Source: a bacterium (GTDB lineage: Bacteria; B130-G9). Taken from it: a stretch of 41,445 bases of DNA. Where the stretch lies: assembly GCA_035527515.1 (NCBI GenBank), contig DATLAJ010000092.1:1-41445 (forward strand), in the 5' to 3' direction. The notes beneath the pieces were generated by a model that worked only from the letters and a program-made list of their open reading frames with translations, was not told the origin of the DNA and made no database searches. The translations under genes were made by a program, and so were the position numbers. This document shows, piece by piece, positions 8,314 through 18,700 of the stretch (its first letter is position 1; every line of letters begins with the position of its first letter).

Positions 8314-9180
8314 ATGAGCTTCTGGCGTTTCTTACTCAGGATGGATAGACGAATAGTCTTCATTCTGGTTGCGCTGGCTGTGATCGCGCCGCTAATAGCG
8401 CCGCTCAATCTTCCGATCAGCGTTAGTAAGCCAGTAAGGAATCTTCATCGGGCAGTAGACCAGGTCCCGGCCGGGGGCCGACCGATTCTCGTCTCTGTTG
8501 ATTATGATCCATCCACCGTGCCTGAGCTTCGACCTATGACACTTGCGGTTCTGAGGCATTGCTTGAAAAGAGGCGTGCCGGTGATCGTGTTGAATCTTTA
8601 CCCAACGGGATCAGGCCTCGCCAGAGACGCAGTCGAGACCGTTGGGAAGGAGTTCCCTGGCTCGTCATACGGCAAGGATTACGTGTACATGGGCTATAAG
8701 CCGGGAGTAACTTTGGTGATGATGGGAATCGGAGAGGACTTTCACGACACCTTTCCAACAGACGGCTATGGGAGGCAGAGCTCTGACCTGGAAATGCTCA
8801 ATGGTGTCAAGAACTATGATGACATCGCTTTGATGATCGATTTCACTGGCAGCGCCGCTTATGAGGCCTGGATCATGTTTGCGCACCAGAAATACGGATG
8901 TGATGTAGGCGCTGGAGTCACCGCGGTCATGGCAAGCGACGCCTATCCGTATCTGAATTCGGGGCAGTTAGTGGGGCTGCTGGGTGGCCTCAGTGGGGCA
9001 GCTGAATACGAGCAGCTCATCGATTGGCCCGGGAATGCTACCATTGGCATGGACGCCCAATCGGTCGTTCATATCCTGATCATCATCCTGATCGCTCTCG
9101 GTAATATAGCCTATTTCGCAACGAGGCGCCAAGGACAAACCGCTCAGGCCGCCGGTCGAGAACGGGCGGGGGGTTCGTAG
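8314..9180 (+). CDS. Bitopic protein with alpha/beta-like outer domain, cassette 2 component C
   Basis: A 288-residue paralogue of the gene at 4835 and of the same length. It has an N-terminal helix (about 13-33), a soluble domain and a C-terminal helix (about 254-273). Conserved residues include VDYDPST, ELRPMTLAVL, the YGKDYVYMG strand, the FPTDGYGR loop, a SDL pair, VKNYDDI, PYLNSGQLVGLLGG, GAAEYE and GMDAQS. Loss of similarity outside these blocks, with strong retention inside them, argues that the blocks form an active or binding site. The ATG has GAGAAGG upstream. It is followed one base later by component D. Confidence 0.75.
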   Translation: MSFWRFLLRMDRRIVFILVALAVIAPLIAPLNLPISVSKPVRNLHRAVDQVPAGGRPILVSVDYDPSTVPELRPMTLAVLRHCLKRGVPVIVLNLYPTGSGLARDAVETVGKEFPGSSYGKDYVYMGYKPGVTLVMMGIGEDFHDTFPTDGYGRQSSDLEMLNGVKNYDDIALMIDFTGSAAYEAWIMFAHQKYGCDVGAGVTAVMASDAYPYLNSGQLVGLLGGLSGAAEYEQLIDWPGNATIGMDAQSVVHILIIILIALGNIAYFATRRQGQTAQAAGRERAGGS

Positions 9181-9181
9181 T

Positions 9182-9838
9182 ATGACTGGCATGGAACTCT
9201 TCTGGGCCTGGGTTGCGGCATATCTTACGCTCAGCATCTACTCGTTCCTATATAAGGACAACGTTTTCTATAAGATCGCTGAACACCTCGTCGTCGGCGT
9301 ATCTGTCGGCTATATCTTCACAATCAACTGGTTTCAGGGCTTACATCCCTACCTCTTCGAGCCCCTCAGCAAATCTGGTGAAGAACCGATCAACCTCCTT
9401 CGGCTGATCCCCTTTGCCCTGGGTCTTCTGTTTCTTCTCAGGATCAGCCGGAAATACAACTGGCTGAGTCGATTCACGATCGCACTTGTAATGGGAATAG
9501 GCTGTGGCACCGCAATTCCTTACACTATTGAGGCCAGGCTCATTGAGCAGACCAAGGCCTCAATGATAAACCTCTTTGACCAGCCGAGCCTTTGGGCTGG
9601 CGTCTGTAGCTTCATTATTCTCGCGGGAACGATCGCGACGCTCGTTTTCTTTTTCTTCTCAAAGGAGCATAAGGGCGTTCTCGGTGGGACCGCAAGAGTC
9701 GGCGTCGTTTTCATTATGGTCGGCTTCGGCGCCTCGTTTGGCTACACAGTCATGGCCCGTGTCTCGCTTCTGATTGGCCGGCTCAACTTCCTCATCAACG
9801 ACTGGGGCAAAGGCACCTACCACTTCATTTTCGGGTAG
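9182..9838 (+). CDS. Multi-spanning membrane protein, cassette 2 component D
   Basis: A 218-residue paralogue of the gene at 5698, with about six membrane helices. It keeps SFLYKDNVFYKIAEHLVVG, a central EQTK loop, FFFSKEHKGVLGGTARVG and FGASFGYTVMARVSLLIGRL. It ends the eight-gene run. The following 215 bases contain a promoter (9965-9993), so the downstream genes are probably a separate transcription unit. Function unknown; by analogy with copy 1 it forms the second polytopic subunit of the putative complex. Confidence 0.75.
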   Translation: MTGMELFWAWVAAYLTLSIYSFLYKDNVFYKIAEHLVVGVSVGYIFTINWFQGLHPYLFEPLSKSGEEPINLLRLIPFALGLLFLLRISRKYNWLSRFTIALVMGIGCGTAIPYTIEARLIEQTKASMINLFDQPSLWAGVCSFIILAGTIATLVFFFFSKEHKGVLGGTARVGVVFIMVGFGASFGYTVMARVSLLIGRLNFLINDWGKGTYHFIFG

Positions 9839-9964
9839 AACGCTTCTGAGCTGACGCTTAGGGTGTGGCAGTTTTGCCATCAGGCTATCACTACAAGGTG
9901 CTTTGGATGAGTGATTCAGGGCTGCATATTGGCCAATGCGCCTGCTTCGGTTCATCGGTTTTGA

Positions 9965-9993
9965 TTGACATGGCAGCAGGAGTTGGGCATATT
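9965..9993 (+). promoter_or_regulatory. Sigma70-type promoter upstream of the zinc-ribbon gene
   Basis: TTGACA (9965-9970) and CATATT (9988-9993) are separated by exactly 17 bases. The start of transcription would lie near 10000, about 57 bases before the ATG at 10057. Confidence 0.55.
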
Positions 9994-10056
9994 TTATGTG
10001 GTTGGTTTGAGGCAATTGGGAACCCTGAGCGCTAATTAGGTAGTCTGGAGGAGTTG

Positions 10057-10332
10057 ATGGCGGAGATAGTGTGCCCTAATTGCAGGGTTAAGGTTCCGTT
10101 GAAGGAGTCTGGTGAGGGTCCTCCCCAAGAAATCGTCGAGTGTCCCGGCTGCGGGATGCTGATCGATCTCAGGGAGTTGGTGCGGCATCAGGACGAGCAG
10201 GATGTGGCGGCGGAGTGGCATGATATCAAGCAGAGGCGTAGGAAGGAACTCAACACCATTCTAGTCATCGCCCTCCTAGCGGCAGTTATCGCCGGCATCA
10301 TTATTTATGTGTATTGCATTCTAAATCCATAG
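10057..10332 (+). CDS. Small zinc-ribbon protein with C-terminal membrane anchor
   Basis: A 91-residue protein. Two Cys pairs (CPNC at residues 6-9 and CPGC at about 32-35) form a typical zinc-ribbon knuckle pair, followed by a charged, probably helical stretch (about 40-65) and one C-terminal membrane helix (about 67-88). The ATG at 10057 follows GGAGG by five bases, which makes it better than the in-frame TTG at 10054. Its role is unknown; small anchored zinc ribbons of this shape often act as membrane-bound adaptors, but nothing here proves that. It is followed by a small membrane protein and a histidine kinase on the same strand. Confidence 0.65.
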   Translation: MAEIVCPNCRVKVPLKESGEGPPQEIVECPGCGMLIDLRELVRHQDEQDVAAEWHDIKQRRRKELNTILVIALLAAVIAGIIIYVYCILNP

Positions 10333-10335
10333 CCC

Positions 10336-10347
10336 AAGACCGGTCTT
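10336..10347. repeat. 12-base perfect palindrome AAGACCGGTCTT
   Basis: AAGACCGGTCTT lies three bases after the stop of the zinc-ribbon gene and is followed by a short pyrimidine run. It could be a weak hairpin terminator or a protein-binding site; no long T-tract follows. Confidence 0.3.
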
Positions 10348-10420
10348 TCTGTTGGGGGCGCTCCTTTCGTCCGTTGTCATTTCTTTGTCGAGGAAGTCGT
10401 TTGCTGAGGAGTAAGGGAGT

Positions 10421-10774
10421 TTGAGACCGCTATTCGATTTCGTCAGCAGCATAGTAACGGTTGTATTCGGCACCATTCCGCTTCGGGATGTGATCTGTCT
10501 CATTTTTATTCTTGTAACGGTTGCGTTTGTGGTCAAAGCTCTTCGGACCAAGGGGCTTGCCAGAGACACCCGGCGGTGGTGGTGGCATTTTCTTGTTGTT
10601 ACGTCGCTTTTTTTCGGGAGCGAGTTGTTCCGGACGGGCAGGCGCTTTCTCCGGCCGGAGAGCGCAGTTGCGGACGTGTTCTATCTTCTGAACTACCTGA
10701 CGATGGCGCTCGGGTGCATAATGCTTCTTGTTCTCATTTTCTGGTCGTACAGACGGCTAAACATATTTCAGTGA
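10421..10774 (+). CDS. Small membrane protein of unknown function
   Basis: A 117-residue protein with three predicted membrane helices (about 17-38, 56-68 and 85-108) and basic loops (ALRTKGLARDTRRW, RTGRRF). The start is TTG with GAGGAGTAAGGGAG immediately upstream. It ends 15 bases before the histidine kinase, so co-transcription is likely, and it may be an accessory or sensor partner of that kinase. No family recognised. Confidence 0.55.
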   Translation: MRPLFDFVSSIVTVVFGTIPLRDVICLIFILVTVAFVVKALRTKGLARDTRRWWWHFLVVTSLFFGSELFRTGRRFLRPESAVADVFYLLNYLTMALGCIMLLVLIFWSYRRLNIFQ

Positions 10775-10789
10775 TGTAGCTCTTAAGAA

Positions 10790-12385
10790 ATGGAAGTCCC
10801 ACTTTTCATAAAGGTTGCTCAGTTTGCGAGTGCGCTGAGCATATTCTCTGCGATAATCGTCTGCCTCGTCAATTTCGTGATGACGGGGAGGTCTGGGCGC
10901 GTTTGGCTGTTGCTGACGGGCGCCCTGGCGGCGGAGTTCTTGGTCGTTTTCAGGGACATCGTGGACATCTGGGTTGGGTTTGGTCCCTTTGCCGCCGTCT
11001 TTGCCAGATTTGATTACATAAGCTTGGCCTTCACGTTCTTGTTCGCGGTTGCTGCGCACCAGTTCATTTCCTACAAGCAAGACGAGCTTCTGAGGGCGTT
11101 CGGGGCTTCTCAGACGGCCAAGCGGATTTTAGAGTCGTCGCTTGGGGCAATGGGCGACAGGTTTGATGTTATTGGGCCCGATTTTCGCGTCATCTATTCC
11201 AACATTGCCTCGAGCGATCTGTCTCATCCCAAAGACGATCCTGGCGCGAAGAGCGCCGAAGGTCCGAGCGTCAGCGCACAGCTTGCCCTTGCCACCTTTA
11301 AGAGCGGGCTGCTCTCTCGAGGCGAGGAAGTTTCTGAGGACGGGGACGGGGCAAAGCGAGTTCTAGATATCGTCGTGTCCCCGGTTATTTCAGGAGACGG
11401 CCAAGTATTGGCCTGTGTTCGAGTGGCGCGCGACATAACCGAGATAAAGCAAATGCAGAGGGCCATAAAGGACGTCAATGTGAAGCTAGAGGAGAACGTT
11501 CGCGAAAGGACGGTTCAGCTCGAGAATGCGCTTGAGCAGCTAGGTCGCACGCATGAACATCTCTTGCAGTCAGAGAAGCTGGCTGCGCTGGGCAAGATAG
11601 CGGCTGGTCTGACGCACAACATCGCCAATCCGCTCTCGGTGCTTGGGCCGAAGCTCAAGCTTTTTGGGGACTATTTCTGGCATGTAGATAATATTTTCCG
11701 CGGATATCGAGCGCTTCATGATTTGGATGATCCGGAGGTCATCAAACAACGACTGGGGCTTATCGCGCAGGAGTCTCGAGAGGGTAGGGGCATTGACTAT
11801 TATCTGCGCAAGTTGAATAGATTCGTCGTGCCATGCGTCAAGGAAGTGCACAAGATCGAGAAGATCGTTCAGGACCTCGTTGACTACTCGAGGATGCAGA
11901 AGCCAGAGGTCGAGCCGGTGCAGATCAATGACCAGTTGAGGCTAGTAACTTCGCTTTTGGATTATGAGTTTAGGGGCTCAAAAATACGCCTTGAAACACG
12001 TTATTACGAGGGATTGCCAGAGGTTGAGTGTTACGCCGCGGAGGTCAACCAGGTGATAACCAATCTTCTCATCAATAGTATCGAGGCGGTTTCGACGAAG
12101 CGGAGGCAGGACCCAGATTTCGAGCCTGTGATCAAGATCACGACTCAGGGGGAGGATTCTGTTGTCAAGATAAGCATTGAGGATAACGGAGTCGGCGTTG
12201 AAACGGATGATTCGACGAAGGTTTTCGACCCGTTCTTCACGACTAAGCCGGTTGGCGGGGGAGTGGGCCTTGGGCTTTCAGTTTCGGCGGGAATAATCGA
12301 GAAGCATGGAGGTAGCATCGAGCTGAGTTCAAAGCCTGGCGAGTACTCCAGGTTCGTGATCACGCTCCCAATAGAGTTGAGTTAG
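10790..12385 (+). CDS. Membrane sensor histidine kinase
   Basis: A 531-residue kinase. Residues about 7-30, 38-56 and 68-95 are membrane helices forming an N-terminal sensor. A PAS-like region (about 110-220, ending VRVARDITEIK) and a coiled linker (about 225-265) follow. The phosphoacceptor His is predicted at residue 276, in LTHNIANPLS, where most relatives have H-E-x-N-N-P. The ATP-binding domain shows an N box (NQVITNLLINSIEA), G1 (DNGVGV), F box (FDPFFTTK) and G2 (GVGLGLS), so it should be active. No response regulator lies in the window, so the kinase is an orphan here. The small genes upstream and the secreted giants downstream are on the same strand, but a strong promoter at 12504 separates it from the latter. 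Confidence 0.9.
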   Translation: MEVPLFIKVAQFASALSIFSAIIVCLVNFVMTGRSGRVWLLLTGALAAEFLVVFRDIVDIWVGFGPFAAVFARFDYISLAFTFLFAVAAHQFISYKQDELLRAFGASQTAKRILESSLGAMGDRFDVIGPDFRVIYSNIASSDLSHPKDDPGAKSAEGPSVSAQLALATFKSGLLSRGEEVSEDGDGAKRVLDIVVSPVISGDGQVLACVRVARDITEIKQMQRAIKDVNVKLEENVRERTVQLENALEQLGRTHEHLLQSEKLAALGKIAAGLTHNIANPLSVLGPKLKLFGDYFWHVDNIFRGYRALHDLDDPEVIKQRLGLIAQESREGRGIDYYLRKLNRFVVPCVKEVHKIEKIVQDLVDYSRMQKPEVEPVQINDQLRLVTSLLDYEFRGSKIRLETRYYEGLPEVECYAAEVNQVITNLLINSIEAVSTKRRQDPDFEPVIKITTQGEDSVVKISIEDNGVGVETDDSTKVFDPFFTTKPVGGGVGLGLSVSAGIIEKHGGSIELSSKPGEYSRFVITLPIELS

Positions 12386-12503
12386 GGCGTAACAGGCGGC
12401 TGATAGGCGCATTGGTAGGTAAGCGGTGGGCTGAAGCTGGGGGTTAGGCGAGAGCATTAGGCGTTGGTTCAACGAGCTGGTCGATTCACTTTGATATACA
12501 CGG

Positions 12504-12532
12504 TTGACATGTGTGAAGGTCTCCTCTATATT
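12504..12532 (+). promoter_or_regulatory. Near-consensus sigma70 promoter for the giant secreted protein
   Basis: TTGACA (12504-12509) and TATATT (12527-12532) with a 17-base spacer make this the best promoter match in the window. The leader to the ATG at 12703 is about 165 bases. The 317-base gap 12386-12702 holds no gene that I can support. The start is set by AAGGAGG at 12690-12696, six bases before the ATG. Confidence 0.65.
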
Positions 12533-12702
12533 CTCAAGTCTTAATGTTTGGTTCAATGACGAGTTTTAGGCGCCTCGCATAATAGCGTTGTTTGCGGCGC
12601 ATCTTGCGTGGTGGATTATATTGTGGATTCTTGTTTTTAGGGTTTGTGGGAAGTTGCTCTCTTGCTGGAGCCTGTTTAGATAGTCAATAAAGGAGGAAGG
12701 CA

Positions 12703-15700
12703 ATGCTAAAGCGGGGATGGTTCTTACGATCCGCCGTCGGGCTTTGCGCTCTCGTAATGTTGTTCGGTGCAAGTGGTGCCTCGGCGTCGTCAAGGGGCGA
12801 TCAGATAGCACCCGAGACCTACATAATGGGTAGCGGTAACGAGGTTTATGAGCCCTATTTCGATGATGACTTTAACGGACGTTATGATCCTGGCGAGCCG
12901 TTCGTTGACATCAACAGAAATGGGCTTTGGGACGTGAACGTCTTCGTCCCGGAGGGCGGTGTAGTAACTTCAAAGCACGTGATGTTCTGTTACTCTGCGG
13001 TTGACAACTCCATCACGGACGGGCTCGAGAAGGACAACAACGTCGGGAAGATGGGATTCTCGTATTTCAACCCGTTCACCAGCACTTGGTCGTCGTTTGC
13101 CAATCAGTTGTATTGTGTTCTCGAGGTTCCCGAGTCCGTGCTCGTGCAGCCGGTCCCGAACTATGACGTTTCTTACACGTTCAAGGTGCGGGCGAAGGAC
13201 CCTTCAGGCAACATCGATCCTGACCCGGCCACCAGAACGTTTTACGTGGGCGTTGGATACTTGGGCACGGTGACGAGCGTTGGTGCTGAGACCATAGTTG
13301 ACAAGAGTGCTGCTTGGTCGGATCAGGCATTGGTTGGCCTGTATGTAAACCCTAATATCGAGCAGACTCAGACGTTTCTCATCGTCGGGAATACGCTTAA
13401 CGTCATATATGTTGAAGAAGGCGCTCAACTCCAGTCGATAGCAAACGCCGGGGATAGGTTCTGGGTTATTTACCCGATGCTGACCCCACCGAGGCTGGGC
13501 GTGAAGAATATCGCCACTCGTGATTCCCTTTCGAGGGTAGTGGTAGGGACCGGTAACGAGGTCGAACTCAGCTGGTCAGAGGTCGCCGCAGGTTTCGAGG
13601 CGCAGGTTTCTTACGATGTTTATCGAAATGGCGTTTGTATAGCGGCCAACTATTCCTCCACGACGTTTACCGATCCGGATAACGCGGAGCCTGGCACGCC
13701 AAACCCGTTGAACGGGCAGACATACAAGTATCAGGTTGAGGCGAACGTTCAGACCTCGATCATGACTTACAAGACGCTTCGTTCAAACGAGGTGGATGTC
13801 TCGCCGATCGATCTCACAGTAACGTCGAACGATATTCTGACGGTCTCGCCTGGGAACGTAACGATGGGTCAGGATACAAACGAGGTCGTTTTTGTTCTGG
13901 AGAACACGACGAAGACCAAGCCGGTGGACTGGTCCATTTATGCGGACGTGTATTATTGGGACCCCAGGGGGGTGCGGATGTTCGGCCAATATCTCTGGGC
14001 TGGCCGCTTCACCAATGCGAAGATAGTCGCCGAGGAGGGTGGTTTGGCCAACGCAAAGGCGCAGGTGGGGCTGATTGACACGACTGCGAGTTGGGAGCCG
14101 AACGAGCTCGTTGGCAAACAGATCACGATAGCGGAGCGCTTCCATGATTTGAATGGTAACGGTCGTTATGAGTGGCATGATGACAACGGCGATGGCGTTT
14201 GGGACTACGGTGAGGGCGAGAAGGATGCCAGCGGAGAAGGCCAATTCGGTCGCATTGAGTATGACGATTTCGTGATAACGTCCAACGATCGCACGAGCCT
14301 GACGGTTGACCGGGACCCGACTAGGATTGGCCGCAATTCGGAGGGCCAGGTGGCCAATAGCTCTGGCGCAGGTTCCTATTACTACATTCGTGATTGGTTC
14401 CCGATGTCTGCGATCTCGTTCTCGCGTGTGACGGGGCAGGTGCTGATGGAGCCGCAGACGTTTAAGATGGAGCTCGACAGGGGCCGGCTTCCTGCGGGCT
14501 GGTTCATCGTTTATCTTTACGTGGAGCAGAACGGTCGAGACCCCTATCCTGGCAACAGCAACCCACTTGACCCGATTGTGTGTGTGGTGACGATCCAAAA
14601 CGGGAATCCGCTCTCGATCTCGCGCGTCATAGGCGTGCCATACGAGGCCCCGGGATGGGGCAGCGATCCTGCGGCCAGCACGGACGGCGTAGCGAAGGAT
14701 ACCGTTACGCTCGCTTTCAATCTGACTGACAACGCGACGGACTTCAGGGGTGGTCTCTTCCCGAGGCACAAGTCGTTTGCCTATTGGGCTGCTTCGGGTA
14801 CTCTGGCGGACCAGGTCGGCGAGATGTTTGTGGGATGTTTTCTTAATCCGGACGTTTCCGATCTTGCTTACTGGGCGGGCGGGGCTATGGTCGAGGACAG
14901 GCCTCCGCAGGCGTATCGCATCGAGTCCTATACGGTCCAAGGTGGTTTATTAGCTGTGCCTCAATCGACTCTGGTGCAGCTCGAGCTTCCGGCCAGCAGC
15001 AACGGGCATATCGGCGTTGACAGGAGGGACTATCCGCCTCCGGAGGACCTTGGCCTGCTGGGGGGTACTGCGCCGATTGACTACACGGTTTACAGGCCTT
15101 GGGGCACCGGTTCGGACCAGGCGCCGAGCTCTGATCAGATGGGTCTGGACCGTTGCTGGACGTATCAGGGAAACGATCCCGGTGATCCCAACGGTTACAC
15201 GGCGGGGCTGCCGAGAACAAGGGGTCAGTGGACCGCCGGGGACGAGGTTATGGTCAGGCTTAACAACAGCGCGATTCGTCCCGGGGTCTATGGTATCGAT
15301 CCAGATGTTGTTGCGACTGCCAAGGGCGACTACAACGATGTCCTGGACTATTGGTGGCGCCCGCTTCTGGTGCACGAAACCACCCCGTTTGAGAACGGTG
15401 TGCTCACCGGTAGCGTCCGTGATTACTACATTGAGCCAGCAGGGGACGTTGCCTGGAAGGGTTGTAGATATCAGATCGTTACTGGAAGCGCCGCCGACGA
15501 AGACGCGGGGATTCTGAGAGAGAGTTGTCACATCACAGACGATTCGGCGTTCGTTGGCTCTGCCATAGCGCTCGACCCGGTCGGCCAGATGGGTGCTCTG
15601 AACGCAGGAGAGCATTACTTCATCACTCAGGCCTATAACCCGGAGCCGTTTTATTCCTCTACTTGGGTTCGGAGCTGGAAAGATTTCAAGGCTGGCCTGA

Positions 15701-18700
15701 CGCCTGATCAACCGCCTCCGCCGTCGGCGCCGCATTTTGTTGGCGGGTCGATAACTTGTGAGTGCCAGCCGCCTCCAGGAGCGTTCGACGCCGGCACTCC
15801 ATATAAGGACGTCAACCACAACTGCACATACGATGCTAATCCGACCCTGACGTTCCTTTCCGCGGACATTACCGAGGGCGGAACAGCCTCATTCAACAGT
15901 TTCGTTATCTACGACAGCGACGGCGACGACTCCGTTACAGGCAAGGCGAGGCGCTGGAGCGTTTCGCCTTCCAGGCACACCATACTTGAGCCGAGGATTC
16001 CGGGCGACACAACCGGCCGTGCGGAGTGCAATGACCCTGACGTTTGGGCGAGCGGCATGGCAATGGGGAGCTACCCGCTTCTCGTGAATGGCGATGGGGA
16101 GCCTTACTGGGACTCCAACGGCAACGGCATCTACGACGGAGCAGACACGCTCTACCTTGAGCCGCCTATGACCAACCGGGACCCCAGGAGTTGGAAGTCG
16201 AACTATTTGCCTGATGACCTCGAATCTCAGGACCTTTACTGTGTCATTGAGCCCGGCGAGGTCGTTACAGGTTATCTGATCTTGACCAACAAGAGCGTAA
16301 GAGACGCACTCAGCGTTTCTGCCCTCATATCAGAGTATGACCCGTATGTAACGCTTATCGGAAACAACCTGACGATGTTCGACAACGTCCCGAGCGGCAG
16401 GACGCTGATCGCGGTTCCGCCCGGGTCCGGTCTCACCGCGCAGGAGGCGGAGCGATACGCTTTCAAGTTCAGGGTCTCCGAGCAGGTCCCCTGCTACACG
16501 AATGGTTACGACGTAACGTTCTACACCAAGGTGTTCGACAGTTGGGGTGGCGATTCCTATGATGATTCGTTTAGGGTGAAGCTCTTCAGGATCGATCAGC
16601 CGACTGTTATGCCTCCTGTGATTGATGACGATAGGTATGGCTACAGCGGAACAAGCATTTACAGTAACGGCGATGGCGTCATGCAGGCTGGGGAGCGAAT
16701 TGAGCTCTTAATAAGGCTGCGTAACGAGAGCTGCTTGCCGATCGGCAACAACGGCCCGACGGGCCAGCTGATAGCGCAGATGTCGGTCGACAACCCCTTG
16801 GTTACGCTCGCCGGCGGCGGCCAGCTTATTTCGGGCGCTGCGAGGAACTATTTGAGCATACTGCCCGGGGACGAGGGGACGCCGTTCGATGCTGAACCAG
16901 AGTTCGAGGTCCAGATTGCCAATAACTATGATGGCTCGCCAATCCCGTTCGAGCTGACAATGACGGGCGCGGTTACCTACGGGTCGGCTCCTCCTCCGGC
17001 GGCTGAGTACGTATCGCCTTGTCTCTATACGTGGCGGACATCGTTCTGCGAGAACCCTAAGATCTATGGGGTCGTTCATTACAACAAGCTCTCAGGAGAT
17101 TCTACCGCGCTTCTGACGAGCACACTGATTGACGAAAACGCGCTCTTTGTGCCGGGCAGCCTTTCTGGATTGAAGCTTAACCCGAACACCAACCAGTCCA
17201 AGACATTTGAGATAATCAGCAACGCGGTAACGAGCATCACCGTGGATGGCAATCTTCGGACAGTGGCGAAGGTCGGCGACCCGTATGAGGTGGTCAGAGA
17301 TGCGTCTAACGTAATGCTTAACCCTGGCGAGACGGTTGAGGTCGTCATGACTGCGGCTCCGGGGCAGATCGCAAGCTTCAACTTCGAGAAGGTTAATCGC
17401 AATAGGATTTCTGGCTCCGTCAGTGCCGTCATGGGGGACACGATCATAGACCTGACAGCGGACTTCGAGATCGGCTCGCTCGCGGGTCTGAAGCTCCTTA
17501 TCAACGGCACCGATGTTTACCATATCATAGGTAACTCCACGAACGTCATTGTTCTGGACCGCAACGTGGCGGGTCAGATCAACATGGGCGACGGCTACCA
17601 AACGTATGGTTTTGCGAGCGTGCAGAGATTCTTCGAGAGCAATATCCGGATGTTCGACGATGGTATGCACAAGGACGGCGCGGCGGGCGACGGTGTTTAT
17701 GTCGGAACATATACTGTCAAAGAGGGGGATGACATTCTTGCGGACGTTGTTGGTTATCTTGAGGACACAAGCAGTGGTAACGTAGGGCACGTTTATGCCT
17801 CTAAGCCTTTGATGATTGACATCTCTCTGCCTGAAGCGCCTCAGGGCGTTAGGGCTACGATCACGACGGTTCAGCTAGGTAATGCGATAAGGCTTGATTG
17901 GGACATAAACCGTGAGCGTGACTTTCAGTATTGCACAGATGCGGGCTATGCGATCTTCAGAACAGATGATCCGAGCCAGATTCCGAGAGAGCCGGTTGAG
18001 ACTCTCAATTGGGCCACCGATACGTCCGCCTCGTTGATCTTCAATATTGGTCCTCCGGAGGCATTCACGGATGCGAACGGCAATGGGACGTGGGACCTAG
18101 GCGAGGTGTTCAAGGACTGGAACGGCAACGGCATCTACGATCCTGGGCCGTATTGGGTGGATAGCACAGCTGTGCAGCCTGGCGTAACCTATTACTACTT
18201 CATAAAGGCCATCGATGCCTATGGCAACAGCAGCGATTACTCGAAAGTAGTTGGCATAACGCTTTACTCTGCGATGAACCTGGGCATTGACAAGATGCCG
18301 GACAGATGGGAGGAGCAGTATGGCCTTAAGTCGACGGTTGACGACACCTACAACGACGACCTCGATTATGATAATGATGGTCTGACCAACTATGAGGAGT
18401 TCCTGCTTCACACCAATCCAACTGACCCAGACACTGACAAGGACGGCGAATGCGACGGCTCTGAATACGATAGAACTGACGATCCGGTCTCGGCGATCAA
18501 CCCCAGGGACGAGTCTCTAGGATTTGACGTGAGGCCGGGCGGCTATGCCGGTATTTCCTCCTACGTAACGCCAGAGTCGGACACCCAGTTCTGGTTTGTT
18601 GATGAACACGCAGGCTGGGTCGTTCATCAATATCAAGGCAAGGTCCTCTACGGAGGCAACAGCAGCAGCTTTGAGATAATCGACAACACCCAAACGGCGC

